Notes: generated by a model not told the origin, from the sequence alone. Shown: positions 34,417-43,878, counted from the stretch's first letter. The stretch: DNA of 64,000 nucleotides from Nonomuraea polychroma (GCF_004011505.1 NZ_SAUN01000001.1:3534001-3598000); one strand, 5' to 3'. A program made the numbers and translations.

Positions 34417-37146
34417 GTGAATGTCATGACGGATCTAGTGAGGCACGCAGCAGTCTTCGAACCCGGCGACCCGCCCAGGTCCGGGCATGTGACGTTTCTG
34501 GACCCGGGCGGGGACGACGCCGTGACCGTGGCCGAGCAGCACGCCGGCGCGGTGCGCCCCCGCCGGGTCGCCGCCACGCGGGTGCCTGTGGCGACGGCGG
34601 TGGCGGCCCTGGCAAGGGCACGCACCGACGAACAGGCCCATCCCGCCGCCCGCTTCTGGGGCGCGGCCGCGCTGGTCGCTCTCCAGCTTGTCACCCGCGG
34701 CCGCATCGTGCCCGGCGTGACGGCGGGCGACCACGACTCCTGGCGCGCCGGCCCCTTGGACGCGGCAGACGTACAGCGCATCCGCGACCTGGCCGCCGCC
34801 ATGCCCGCCACCGCCCGCGCCGTCCCGATCGACGGCGGCGATGGGCCGATCGGCGAGGAGCTGTGGCTGCCCGATGCGGAAAACCTGCTGCGGGCCTTCC
34901 TCGACGCCGTCGCCGACGCCATGCCGCGCTCGCCCGGCGCCGTACGCGCCACCGGCACCACCGCCTACGCCGCCGTCAAACCCGTGAAAGTGCCGCACCT
35001 GCGCCGGTGGGCCGAGGAGTTGTCGGCCGGGCTCGACGCCGGGGTGCGCCTGTCCCTGCGCCTGGAGGGCGACGACCTGGCACTCGCCGAGTTCCGCGCG
35101 GTGGTCCAGCTGCACAGCCTGGCCGATCCGTCGCTGGTGGTGGACGCGGCCGAGCTGTGGCAGGGCAACGATCCCGGGTTCGGGCCACGGGCCAGGATCG
35201 AGGCGACACTCGCCATCCGCCGCGCGGCCCGCGCCTGGCCACGGCTGGAACGGCTGCTCGACAACGCGGTGCCGGACGAGCTGGCCCTGTCCGACGGCGA
35301 CGTGGAAGACCTGCTGGCCGGCGCCGCGCAGCGGCTGGCAGCGGCCGGAGTGGAAGTCCACTGGCCGAGGTCGCTGGTGCGCGGCCTGACCGCCACCGCC
35401 GTCATCGGCGAGCAGGACGCGGCGCCGTCCGACCTGCCGTCGTTCCTCGGCGGCCACCACCTGACCAGCTTCAACTGGCAGCTCGCCCTCGGCGGGCAGC
35501 GGCTGACGGCCGCCGAGATGGACCGGCTGGCCGAAGCACACCGGCCCGTCGTACGGCTGCGCGACCAGTGGGTGCTCATCGACCCCGACCTGGCCCGCAA
35601 GGCCCGCCAGCGCGACCTCAAGCCGCTGACCGGGCTGGACGCCCTCGGCGCCGCGCTGACCGGATCGGTCGAGGTCGACGGCGAACAGGTGCCCGTGGAG
35701 CCCACCGCCTGGCTGCGGGAGCTGCGCGACCGGCTGGCCGAGCCGGCGGAGATCGCCCAGCCGGAAGGGCTGGCCGCCACCCTGCGCGACTACCAGCTGC
35801 ACGGGCTGCGCTGGCTGGCCAGGATGACCTCGCTCGGGCTCGGCGGCTGCCTGGCCGACGACATGGGCCTGGGCAAGACCATCACGCTGATCGCCCTCCA
35901 CCTGCACAGGAACGCCGGGCCCACGCTCGTGGTGTGCCCGGCGTCGCTGCTGGGCAACTGGGAGCGGGAGATCGCCAGATTCGCGCCAGGAGTCCCGGTA
36001 CGACGCTTCCACGGCGCCGCCCGCACCCTGGCCGACGAGGGATTCATCCTGACGACGTACGGCACGATGCGGCTCGACGCGGCCCGGCTGGGCGCGCACT
36101 CCTGGGGCCTGCTTGTCGCCGACGAGGCACAACACGTCAAGAACCCGGCCTCCGGCACCGCCAAGGCTCTCCGCGAGATCCCCGCCGCCGCCCGCGTCGC
36201 CCTGACCGGCACCCCGGTCGAGAACAACCTGTCGGAGTTGTGGGCCATCCTCGACTGGACCACGCCGGGGCTGCTCGGCCCGCTCGCCCGATTCCGGTCG
36301 CGGTGGGCCAAACCCGTCGAGTCCGGCGACAGCGAGACGGCGGCCCGGCTGGCCCGGCTGGTAGGGCCGTTCCTGTTGCGCCGCCGCAAGAGCGACCCCG
36401 GCATCGCACCCGAGCTGCCGCCCAAGACCGAGACCGACCGGCCGGTCGCCCTCACCACCGAGCAGGCCGGCCTGTACGAGGCGGTGGTGCGGGAGATCAT
36501 GCAGCAGATCGCGGACGCCCAGGGCATGGCCAGGCGCGGCCTCATCGTCAAGCTGCTGACCGGGCTCAAGCAGATCTGCAACCACCCCGCCCAGTACCTG
36601 CACGAAAGCGCCTCCAGGCTGCCCGGCCGCTCCGGCAAGCTGGAGCTGCTCGACGAGCTCGTCGACACCATCGTCGCCGAGGACGGCGCGGTGCTGGTGT
36701 TCACTCAATACGTCGCCATGGCCCGCCTCATCGACAAACACCTGACCGAACGCGGCGTGCCCACGCAACTGCTGCACGGCGGCACCCCCGTCGCCCGACG
36801 CGAGGAGATGGTGCGCCGCTTCCAGGACGGCCAGGCCCCGGTGTTCCTGCTGTCGCTCAAGGCCGCCGGCACCGGGCTGAACCTCACCCGCGCCGACCAC
36901 GTCATCCACTACGACCGCTGGTGGAACCCCGCCGTGGAGGACCAGGCCACCGACCGCGCCTACCGCATCGGCCAGACCCGCCCCGTCCAGGTGCACCGGC
37001 TGATCGCCGAAGGCACGATCGAGGACCGGGTCGCCGAGATGCTGACAGCCAAGCGCTCGCTCGCCGACGCCGTGCTCGCCTCGGGCGAGGCCGCCTTCAC
37101 CGAACTGACCGACGCCGAACTGGCCGCGCTCGTGGAGCTGCGATGA
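34417..37146 (+). CDS. SNF2-family DEAD/DEAH helicase-like ATPase
   Basis: 909 residues from GTG 34417 (VNVMTDLVRHAAVFEPGDPP); ATG 34426 is the alternative. A long N-terminal region includes a SNF2-associated domain (DLPSFLGGHHLTSFNWQLAL). The ATPase core follows: LADDMGLGKTITLIALHLH (Walker A), ADEAQHVKNP (DEAQ box), LTGTPVENNLSELWAILDW. The C-terminal helicase domain has VFTQYVAM and DRWWNPAVEDQATDRAYRIG. It probably moves on or remodels duplex DNA. Its stop overlaps the SWIM gene start (ATGA), matching the YwqA-YwqB type pairing in Bacillus. Confidence 0.93.
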   Translation: MNVMTDLVRHAAVFEPGDPPRSGHVTFLDPGGDDAVTVAEQHAGAVRPRRVAATRVPVATAVAALARARTDEQAHPAARFWGAAALVALQLVTRGRIVPGVTAGDHDSWRAGPLDAADVQRIRDLAAAMPATARAVPIDGGDGPIGEELWLPDAENLLRAFLDAVADAMPRSPGAVRATGTTAYAAVKPVKVPHLRRWAEELSAGLDAGVRLSLRLEGDDLALAEFRAVVQLHSLADPSLVVDAAELWQGNDPGFGPRARIEATLAIRRAARAWPRLERLLDNAVPDELALSDGDVEDLLAGAAQRLAAAGVEVHWPRSLVRGLTATAVIGEQDAAPSDLPSFLGGHHLTSFNWQLALGGQRLTAAEMDRLAEAHRPVVRLRDQWVLIDPDLARKARQRDLKPLTGLDALGAALTGSVEVDGEQVPVEPTAWLRELRDRLAEPAEIAQPEGLAATLRDYQLHGLRWLARMTSLGLGGCLADDMGLGKTITLIALHLHRNAGPTLVVCPASLLGNWEREIARFAPGVPVRRFHGAARTLADEGFILTTYGTMRLDAARLGAHSWGLLVADEAQHVKNPASGTAKALREIPAAARVALTGTPVENNLSELWAILDWTTPGLLGPLARFRSRWAKPVESGDSETAARLARLVGPFLLRRRKSDPGIAPELPPKTETDRPVALTTEQAGLYEAVVREIMQQIADAQGMARRGLIVKLLTGLKQICNHPAQYLHESASRLPGRSGKLELLDELVDTIVAEDGAVLVFTQYVAMARLIDKHLTERGVPTQLLHGGTPVARREEMVRRFQDGQAPVFLLSLKAAGTGLNLTRADHVIHYDRWWNPAVEDQATDRAYRIGQTRPVQVHRLIAEGTIEDRVAEMLTAKRSLADAVLASGEAAFTELTDAELAALVELR

Positions 37147-38279
37147 ACGACGCACGCGGATTCTCCGCTTTCCCGCCGCAGCGCGCCGGCGCCCGTTTCG
37201 CCACCTCCTGGTGGGGGCGCGCCTGGATCAAGGCGATGGAGGACACCTCGCTCGACCAGGTCCTGCTGCGCAAGGGCCGCACGTACGCCAAAATCGGCCG
37301 GCTCGGCCCCATCACCGTCAGCCCGGGGCGCATCGCCGCCGTCGCCGACAGCGAATACGACACCGTCGTACGTGTCGAGCAGCTCACCGACGCCGAATGG
37401 GAACGTTTCCTGGACCAGGTCGCCGCCAAGAGCGGGCACATCGCCGCGCTGCTCGACCGCGACATGCCGCACGACCTGGTCCAAGCCGCCGAGGACGCCG
37501 CCGTGCCGCTGCTGCCCGCCGTCGGTGACCTGGAGCCGGAGTGCTCCTGCCCCGACTGGGGGCACCCGTGCCAGCACGCCGCCGCCCTGTGCTACCAGGT
37601 CTCCTGGCTGCTGGACGCCGACCCGTTCGTGCTGCTGCTGATGCGCGGGCGCGGCGAGCGGCAGCTGATCGAGGCGCTCCAGGGCCGCGACGTGCCCGAC
37701 ACCGCGCAGGCCGCGCGCGGGGTGCCGGCGGCAGAGGCGTTCGCCGCCGGCGTGCCGCCGCTGCCCGAGCCACCCCCCTCCGACGTCCCCTTCGCCCCGC
37801 CCGCCCTGGAGCCAGGAACCGGTGCCGAGTCCGTGGACGTGGCGGCCCTGCGGGTGCTGGCCGCCTCCGCCGCCGCCCGCGCCCGCGAGCTGCTGGTACG
37901 CGGCCGTCTCCCGGAGCTGACCGAATACCAGGACCGGGTACGCCTGGCCGCCGAGCACGACCTGGACCTCGGCCTGGAGAGCGCGGTGGCGGCCTGGCGC
38001 CACGGCGGCGCCGACGGCCTGGAGGTGCTCGAATCGGCCTGGACACCGCCCCGGCGGGACCTGGCCAGGGCGCGAGCCCTGCTGGAAGCCGGCTGGGAAG
38101 GCGAGCGGCCACCCCCGATCGAGGCGTGGCGCAACCGCTGGACCCTCGGCTCCCTACAGCTGCGCTACGGCCGCGACGGCCGCTGGTACCCGTTCGTCGA
38201 GCGCGACGGCGGCTGGTGGCCGGCCGGTCCGCCCGAACGCGACCCCTCGGCGCTGACCCACCACCTTCAGGGGGCGTAA
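37143..38279 (+). CDS. SWIM zinc-finger protein
   Basis: 378 residues from ATG 37143, overlapping the helicase stop by 4 nt, so translationally coupled. The SWIM motif CxCx6CxH is ECSCPDWGHPCQH (Cys134, Cys136, Cys143, His145). The N-terminus has FATSWWGRAWIKAMEDTSLD, conserved in this family. A DNA- or protein-binding partner of the SNF2 ATPase is the likely role. Its last 13 bases overlap the end of the WYL gene on the other strand. Confidence 0.9.
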   Translation: MNDARGFSAFPPQRAGARFATSWWGRAWIKAMEDTSLDQVLLRKGRTYAKIGRLGPITVSPGRIAAVADSEYDTVVRVEQLTDAEWERFLDQVAAKSGHIAALLDRDMPHDLVQAAEDAAVPLLPAVGDLEPECSCPDWGHPCQHAAALCYQVSWLLDADPFVLLLMRGRGERQLIEALQGRDVPDTAQAARGVPAAEAFAAGVPPLPEPPPSDVPFAPPALEPGTGAESVDVAALRVLAASAAARARELLVRGRLPELTEYQDRVRLAAEHDLDLGLESAVAAWRHGGADGLEVLESAWTPPRRDLARARALLEAGWEGERPPPIEAWRNRWTLGSLQLRYGRDGRWYPFVERDGGWWPAGPPERDPSALTHHLQGA

Positions 38280-39211
38280 CGCGCGACCAGCTCCGCGCCG
38301 ATCCTGGCCAGCTCGGCGCGGACCTGCTCCGGCTCCACCACCTCGATCCGGGCGCCCCACCCGGCCAGGTGCTCGGCGATCGACAGCGCCATCGGCGCCG
38401 CCACCCGCACCCGGGTCCGGCCGCCGGCGTCCTGCCCGAGCACCTCGCAATGGCGGCCGAACTGGTCACGCAACACCGGCACGTGCCGGTCGTGGATCAG
38501 CACCACCGCCGAGACGAGCGAGCGCCGCTGCTCGACCTCGTCGACGACCCGCTCCCACTCCGCCGACAGGTCGAAGTCGTCGGGGTGCTCGGCGGGCAGG
38601 TCCGTCATCTGGGCGCCGGCGATCCGATCGACGCGGAACGTGCGCCGCCCGCTGTCCGTGCCGGCCAGCAGATACCACACGCCGTCCTTGTCGACCAGCC
38701 CCAGCGGATCCACCAGCCGCTCCGTCGAGCGCCCGCCCCTGCCGGTGTAGGCCAGCCGCACCTTCCGCCGGCCCACCACGGCGCCCTGCAGGTCCTCCAC
38801 CAGCTCCGGCAGCTCCCGGCCGACCTCGCCCCACCGCGCCGAGTCCGACACCACCGCTCGCGCCGCGGCCTCGGCGTCGGCCCGGAACGTCGCGGGCAGG
38901 GCTCGCATCAGCTTGCGCAGCGCCGACGTCAGCGGGGCTGCCGCGGTCGTCGCCGGCCCCAGCATCAGGAACAACGCCCGGGCTTCGGCCGCGGTCAGAC
39001 CGGTGAGGTCGGTACGGGCGCCGCCGACGAGCTGCCAGCCGCCGCCGCGGCCCTGCTGCGGGTACACCGGGATGCCCGCCGCCGACAACGCCTCCAGGTC
39101 GCGGCGGGCGGTGGCCACGGAGATCTCCAGCTCCTCCGCCAGCTCAGCGGCGGTCACCCGGCCACGGGCCTGGAGGAGCAACAGGACGGCTACGAGACGG
39201 TCGGCACGCAT
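38267..39211 (-). CDS. WYL-domain (YafY-type) transcriptional regulator
   Basis: 314 residues from ATG 39211. The HTH is MRADRLVAVLLLLQARGRVT then AAELAEELEISVATARRDLE, and the WYL part is VDKDGVWYLLAGTDSGRRTF followed by RVDRI. It is divergent from the VOC gene at 39300 with a perfect 10-bp dyad between them, so it most likely represses that operon and itself. Its end overlaps the SWIM gene on the other strand. It could also influence the helicase pair by antisense transcription (speculative). Confidence 0.9.
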   Translation of the reverse strand: MRADRLVAVLLLLQARGRVTAAELAEELEISVATARRDLEALSAAGIPVYPQQGRGGGWQLVGGARTDLTGLTAAEARALFLMLGPATTAAAPLTSALRKLMRALPATFRADAEAAARAVVSDSARWGEVGRELPELVEDLQGAVVGRRKVRLAYTGRGGRSTERLVDPLGLVDKDGVWYLLAGTDSGRRTFRVDRIAGAQMTDLPAEHPDDFDLSAEWERVVDEVEQRRSLVSAVVLIHDRHVPVLRDQFGRHCEVLGQDAGGRTRVRVAAPMALSIAEHLAGWGARIEVVEPEQVRAELARIGAELVARYAP

Positions 39212-39230
39212 GTCCTCATCCTCGCAAACA

Positions 39231-39255
39231 AAGTGCTCAATTGATGAGCACTTTC
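39231..39255. promoter_or_regulatory. operator-like dyad between WYL regulator and VOC operon
   Basis: AAAGTGCTCA-ATTGA-TGAGCACTTT: perfect 10-bp arms, 5-bp spacer, 20 bp upstream of the WYL start and 45 bp upstream of the VOC start. Confidence 0.75.
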
Positions 39256-39299
39256 GCGGCGAGGATGGTCACATGAACCCGAGAGGAAAGGAACCGACC

Positions 39300-39725
39300 A
39301 TGCTGGCCGGGCTCACCACCGTCGCCTACTACACCCCCGACATGGAGGCGACCAAGCGCTGGTACACCGAGCTGCTGGGCCTCGCGCCCTACCTCGACAC
39401 GCCGGACTACATGGAGTTCCGCATCGGCGACTACCTGCACGAGCTCGGCTTCGTCAACAGCAAGCATGCGGGCAGCGAGCTGGCCAAGACCCCGGCTCCC
39501 AGCACGGTCGGACCGGCGGGCGCCGTGGTGTTCTGGCACGTCGACGACGTGCCGGCGGCCCTCGCGCGGCTCGTGTCCATGGGCGCCCGGGAGCACGACG
39601 CCCCGCACGACCGGGGCGAGGGTTTCATCACCGCCTCAGTGATCGACCCCTGGGGCAACATCCTGGGCCTGATGTACAACCCGCACTACCTGAGCGTCCG
39701 CGCCGCACTCAAGGAGACGTCATGA
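39300..39725 (+). CDS. VOC-family protein
   Basis: 141 residues; ATG 39300 is preceded by AGAGGAAAGGAA. A single glyoxalase/bleomycin-resistance type domain: MLAGLTTVAYYTPDMEATKR, WYTELLGLAPYLDTPDYMEF, DPWGNILGLMYNPHY, with a metal-ligand-like His (LHELGFV) and Glu positions. Its stop overlaps the next ATG (ATGA). WYL regulators of the YafY type often sit opposite such a gene. Substrate unknown. Confidence 0.85.
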   Translation: MLAGLTTVAYYTPDMEATKRWYTELLGLAPYLDTPDYMEFRIGDYLHELGFVNSKHAGSELAKTPAPSTVGPAGAVVFWHVDDVPAALARLVSMGAREHDAPHDRGEGFITASVIDPWGNILGLMYNPHYLSVRAALKETS

Positions 39726-40075
39726 CCATATTCACCGACGCCGCCGCGTGGCGGGACTGGCTGGCCGGCCACCACGACAGCGAGACCGAGGTGTGGCTCG
39801 TGATCGCCAAGAAGGGCACGACGGAGCCGACGACCCTCACCTACGGGCAGGCGCTGGAGGAGGCGCTGTGCTACGGCTGGATCGACGGCCAGGCCCGCTC
39901 CCGCGACTCCGCGACCTACCTGCAGCGCTTCAGCCCGCGCCGCACCCGCAGCCCGTGGTCCCAGCCCAACATCGCCCGCGTCGAGCGCCTGCGACGCGAG
40001 GGCCGGATGCGCCCGGCCGGCCTGGCGGCGGTCGAACGTGCCAAGGCCGACGGCCGCTGGGACGAACGCCCTTGA
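39722..40075 (+). CDS. YdeI/OmdA-family protein, probably C-terminally truncated
   Basis: 117 residues from ATG 39722, coupled to the VOC gene. TEVWLVIAKKGTTEPTTLTY, EALCYGWIDGQARSRDSATY and LQRFSPRRTRSPWSQPNIAR are the YdeI/OmpD-associated signature. Family members are usually near 190 residues with a second helical region. Here TGA follows RAKADGRWDERP, and nothing resembling the rest is found downstream, so about 70 residues seem deleted. Function of the family is poorly known. Confidence 0.82.
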   Translation: MTIFTDAAAWRDWLAGHHDSETEVWLVIAKKGTTEPTTLTYGQALEEALCYGWIDGQARSRDSATYLQRFSPRRTRSPWSQPNIARVERLRREGRMRPAGLAAVERAKADGRWDERP

Positions 40076-40097
40076 GGCGACCGGCCCGGACTACGGC

Positions 40098-40736
40098 CTA
40101 GGACGCCACCGAGATGACGTGCCGCGCCGACGTGGGGTCGCCGATCAGCCCCAGCATGCAGTCGGCCACGTCGGCGCGGGTGGTGCTCATGCCGCCCCGC
40201 ACATTGAGGTCCCGGGCGGTGCGGTAGCGGTTGGTACGCCCCGCGTTCGTCAGCCGCGAGGGCCGCACGATCGTCCAGTCCAGATCGGAGGCCCGCACCA
40301 GCTCCTCCGACGCGGCCAGGTCGGCGTAGGACTGGCCGAACACGCGCTGCACGACGAGCGGCTTGAGCACGTACCGCGTGAGCAGGCCGTCGCCCGCGTC
40401 GGCCACCATGCCGCTCGCGCCCACCGTCAGCAGCCGCCGCACCCCCGTCCGCCGCATGGCCTCGATGATGGAGGCGATACTGGCGGAGTGGACGGTGGTC
40501 GGGCCGCGTCCGCGCGGGCCGATCGCGGTGATCACCGCATCGCGGCCCTTGACCGCCGGCGTGATGGCGTCGGGGTCCATCACGTCGGCCTCGACGACGT
40601 CGACCCGCGCATGCAGCTCAGCGGGCAGCCGGGACGCCGAGCGCACGACCGCGGTGATCTCGTGGCGCAGGTCGAGCCCTTGGCGGACCACCTCCAGCCC
40701 GATGCCGCCGGTCGCGCCGAATACGACGAGCCTCAT
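40098..40736 (-). CDS. NAD(P)-binding oxidoreductase, atypical SDR (NmrA/BVR-B-like)
   Basis: 212 residues from ATG 40736, preceded by AGGGGAAGG. Rossmann motif VVFGATGGIGLEVVRQGLDL; the pattern VEADVMDPDAITPAVKGRDA then VITAIGP and DLDWTIVRPSRLTN is typical of atypical SDRs related to biliverdin reductase B and NmrA. No Tyr-x-x-x-Lys, as in that branch. A TetR-style dyad lies directly upstream, but no TetR gene is adjacent. Converges on the YdeI gene. Confidence 0.85.
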   Translation of the reverse strand: MRLVVFGATGGIGLEVVRQGLDLRHEITAVVRSASRLPAELHARVDVVEADVMDPDAITPAVKGRDAVITAIGPRGRGPTTVHSASIASIIEAMRRTGVRRLLTVGASGMVADAGDGLLTRYVLKPLVVQRVFGQSYADLAASEELVRASDLDWTIVRPSRLTNAGRTNRYRTARDLNVRGGMSTTRADVADCMLGLIGDPTSARHVISVAS

Positions 40737-40759
40737 GCGCCTTCCCCTTCCGTTCGTTA

Positions 40760-40775
40760 GTGAGCATTCACTCAC
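40760..40775. promoter_or_regulatory. TetR-style operator upstream of the atypical SDR gene
   Basis: GTGAG-CATTCA-CTCAC, a 5-bp dyad inside GTTAGTGAGCATTCACTCAC, placed about 25 bp from the start. The repressor gene is not in the vicinity. Confidence 0.45.
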
Positions 40776-40917
40776 CACCCTACCCAGTGCAGCCGCCGCC
40801 CGGCCGACCGCCCGAAGCCAGAGAAGGCCGTCCTCGGCAACGAGGAGACGTTCTCCGTCACGGTGGTGATCACGATTCCGCATCTTCGTGCCCTGATATG
40901 CGGGCCCGAGATGGATC

Positions 40918-43878
40918 ATGCGTGATGTGGGGGTGGCACCAGAAGAGTCCCGGCCGCGGCGCCGGACGGCACGGTGGCTGAGCGTCGGGGTGGTGCTCCT
41001 TGCCGTCGCCGGCGGGTTGCTCACGGTGATGAACGTGGACGTGCCGCCTCCGCCTGGGGAGTATCCCGCCGAAGAGCCCACGGAGACCCCCTCGCCCGCC
41101 CCGCTTCGCGTGACCCTCGACCCGCCACGTGTGCCGGCCGGAACCGATGCGGTGCGGGTGAGCGCCTCCTGCCAGGTACCCACCGCTTTCGTGGTATCTG
41201 ACGCCTTCCCGTACAACACGGCCCTGGAGCCCACCGCCGGCGGCGGCGTGTCCGGCGAGGTGGAGCTGGAGAGGAACATCAGCCCCGGCACGTACCGAGT
41301 GCTCGTCAGTTGCGAGGACGGCTCCGGCAGCGCCCAGGTCGGCAGCGCCGAGCTCGTCATCACGAAGGGTCCGGCCACTCCAACCCCGTCCGCTCAGGCG
41401 CGGATCGCGACCACCTACGTCACGCTCGCCCAGGCTCAGCCCGACGCCTGGCGCGCCCATCCGTCGGCGACGGCCACCGCCGGCGGCGACGAGCCGGACG
41501 ACATTCCCTACGTGTTCACGGTCACGCACGAGCTGCGGGTGCCGGCCGATGATCCCGACGTCGCCGCCATGAGGTCGGGCGCCGCTGCTCGCTATCCCGA
41601 TATGTTCGCCGTGACCAGGCTGGGGTGGGTCACCCCGGATTCGAACTCCTCCCGGATGCCGATCGTCTTCGCCGCGCCCGTCGTACGGCTGGAGCGCGGC
41701 GCGAGCGAGGCGGTCGTCACCTTCACCGGTCGGACCTATGGTTTCGCCGACCCCGACGACGGCGGTCTCATAGGCGTCGACTTCTCACCGCCCGACGGCG
41801 AAGACATGCTTCCTCTGACAGCGCACGAGATCGTCGTCTCCGCCACCGGCTGGACGGTGAGCGGCACGCGCGGCTCCCCGCCGCTGAGCCAGGACCGGCA
41901 CCACCTGCGCATGAACGCCCGGAGCTCGATGAGAGCCGCTTTCCTCAGGGACGGCCAGACCGGATCCGTGGCCGGTTACCTCCTGGATGGCGGAGCGATC
42001 ACCTCCTACATCGAAGGCAGCGAGCCGGACAGCAGTCCGGAGGAACAGCCTGAGGTGGAACTCCTCCCGCGAAGCTGGACAGCGCTGCAGACCGTCTCCG
42101 AGGTGGCGGCCTGGCTGGCCCTGCTCTACGCCCTCGTGCGGGCGCTCGGCGGCGCATGGTGGCGGCGGCGCCGCAACTGGGTGTGCGCGGCCATGCCACT
42201 GGCCGTCTCCGTCCTGCTCGTGGTGTTGTCCGGCTCGGGTTTCCTCGAAGGAGGGAGTCTGGCCGTGACCGCCATGGCGGTTCTGACGTTCGGCCTTCCC
42301 CTGCTGTCAGTCGTCTCCGCCGCCCGGGCCCTGAGCGACACCCGCCCAACGCTGGTCGGGGCCGGGGCGGTAGCGCTGGCCGGCATCGTGCTCTTGCTGT
42401 GGGCACTGTGGATGCTCACCGGCAACGCGGTCGTCTTGTGGGGGCCGGTCGCCGTCGCGGTCGCCACAGGTGTGGTGGCGGCGGTCCCCCGGTGGCGGCG
42501 CGCTCTGCCGGTCGTCGCGCTTGGCACGCTGGCCGTCGGCGCGCTGATGGCCGGACGGATCGCCGTGGACGGGATCGTCCCCGGACACGCGGTGTGGTTC
42601 GCACTGTACGTCGTGTTCATGTCCGTCCTGGCCATCGGCTGGGTCACCGAGGCGAGCCACCGATGGTCCACACGTACTGCGGCCGCATGCGCCGTCGCCG
42701 TGCCGGTGCCGCTGGGCGTCGTGTACTACGCGGCCAGCTCTGAGTGGACCACGACGCATATGACCGCCGACCAGCTCGAATCGATCCTGACCCCGGTCTA
42801 CTTCTTCGCCACGTACGGTGTGCTGCTGCTGGCCTTGGCCGCGCTCCTCGTCCGAGTACGCCGCATCGGCCAGGAAAGCGCTGCTCTGACCTCGACGATC
42901 GCCTTCCACACGGCCGTGTTCTTCCTGCTCATGCTGAGCTGGCAGGCCGCCGGGAGCACCGAGTACTTCGGGCCGGCGCTGCTGCTGGCCTGGGCCGGCA
43001 TCGCCTGGCTGCTGCCCCGCGCCGACGCGGCGGGACCCGCGGCGTTGACCCCCGTGTCCGCCACCGAGCACCGGACCCTGGTCCGCGACATGATCAGGCG
43101 CCGCTCCGTCCGCCTCTCCCTGACCGGCCTGCTGCGGCAGGGACCGGCGAGTGACGGCTCGCCGGCCGCCTTCGAGGAACAGCGCGCGGCGCTCGAACGG
43201 GCGGGCGACGAGCACGCCGGGCCCCTCGATTCCGACTACGCCCTCGCCACCGTCGCGGGGCGGACGCCGTGGCAGAACGCGCTGGCGGCGCTCGCCATGG
43301 GAACGCTCCTGTCGCTGCCCTTCTCGACGGTACGGATCATCGTGTCCGCCGACACGTGGCGCAGCGGAAGCACCGATGCGCTGACGGCTCTGCTCGCCCT
43401 GATCTCGCTGCCCGCCCTCTGCATGATCTTCGGCTACTTCTATCCGCGGGTGCGCGGCGACAACCCGATCGCGAAGTCGATGGCGTTGCTGGTGGCCGCG
43501 CTCCTCGTCGAACTGCCCGTCTACGTCCAGACGCTCGCCGCCGTCACCGCCACTCCGCCCTCGACCACGGCACCGGTGCCCGCGGCGGACGAGGCGCTGA
43601 TCGGCACGCTCGTCGCCGTGGGCAACATCGCGGTCGTCAGCATCGGGCTCGGCTTGTGGTGGGAATGGCGGCTGATGCGGCTGGCGGGCGAGCCGTGGGC
43701 GCGCATCAGGAGCATCCGTACGCTGCGCACGCTGGGCCCGCCGCTGGCCGCCGCCGCCATCGCCATCGCGACCACGGCCGCGACCGCCCTGGTCAACAAC
43801 GTGATCGCACCGCTGCCCACCGCCCAGGTCGGGGAAGCAGGTAACCAGAGCACGCCGTCCCCCACCCCCCGCCCCTGA
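40918..43878 (+). CDS. large multi-pass membrane protein of unknown function
   Basis: 986 residues from ATG 40918. One N-terminal helix (RWLSVGVVLLAVAGGLLTVM, residues 19-38) leads to an extracytoplasmic region of about 330 residues starting with a Pro/Glu-rich linker and an Ig-like stretch (LRVTLDPPRVPAGTDAVRVS). From residue about 385 on there are roughly ten or more membrane helices in two groups, split by a cytoplasmic loop (residues about 715-775). The C-terminus is Thr/Pro-rich. I recognise no catalytic motif. It is monocistronic between divergent neighbours. A sensor or envelope-assembly role is possible but not shown. Confidence 0.8.
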   Translation: MRDVGVAPEESRPRRRTARWLSVGVVLLAVAGGLLTVMNVDVPPPPGEYPAEEPTETPSPAPLRVTLDPPRVPAGTDAVRVSASCQVPTAFVVSDAFPYNTALEPTAGGGVSGEVELERNISPGTYRVLVSCEDGSGSAQVGSAELVITKGPATPTPSAQARIATTYVTLAQAQPDAWRAHPSATATAGGDEPDDIPYVFTVTHELRVPADDPDVAAMRSGAAARYPDMFAVTRLGWVTPDSNSSRMPIVFAAPVVRLERGASEAVVTFTGRTYGFADPDDGGLIGVDFSPPDGEDMLPLTAHEIVVSATGWTVSGTRGSPPLSQDRHHLRMNARSSMRAAFLRDGQTGSVAGYLLDGGAITSYIEGSEPDSSPEEQPEVELLPRSWTALQTVSEVAAWLALLYALVRALGGAWWRRRRNWVCAAMPLAVSVLLVVLSGSGFLEGGSLAVTAMAVLTFGLPLLSVVSAARALSDTRPTLVGAGAVALAGIVLLLWALWMLTGNAVVLWGPVAVAVATGVVAAVPRWRRALPVVALGTLAVGALMAGRIAVDGIVPGHAVWFALYVVFMSVLAIGWVTEASHRWSTRTAAACAVAVPVPLGVVYYAASSEWTTTHMTADQLESILTPVYFFATYGVLLLALAALLVRVRRIGQESAALTSTIAFHTAVFFLLMLSWQAAGSTEYFGPALLLAWAGIAWLLPRADAAGPAALTPVSATEHRTLVRDMIRRRSVRLSLTGLLRQGPASDGSPAAFEEQRAALERAGDEHAGPLDSDYALATVAGRTPWQNALAALAMGTLLSLPFSTVRIIVSADTWRSGSTDALTALLALISLPALCMIFGYFYPRVRGDNPIAKSMALLVAALLVELPVYVQTLAAVTATPPSTTAPVPAADEALIGTLVAVGNIAVVSIGLGLWWEWRLMRLAGEPWARIRSIRTLRTLGPPLAAAAIAIATTAATALVNNVIAPLPTAQVGEAGNQSTPSPTPRP

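Noticed and set aside
34435-37155. A 906-codon open frame antisense to the SNF2 helicase
   Set aside because: High-GC mirror frame; Gly/Arg/Gln-rich without domains, while the plus strand carries all helicase motifs.
40098-40736. Nicotinamide-dependent classical SDR call
   Set aside because: No Tyr-x-x-x-Lys; the sequence fits the atypical NmrA/BVR-B branch instead.
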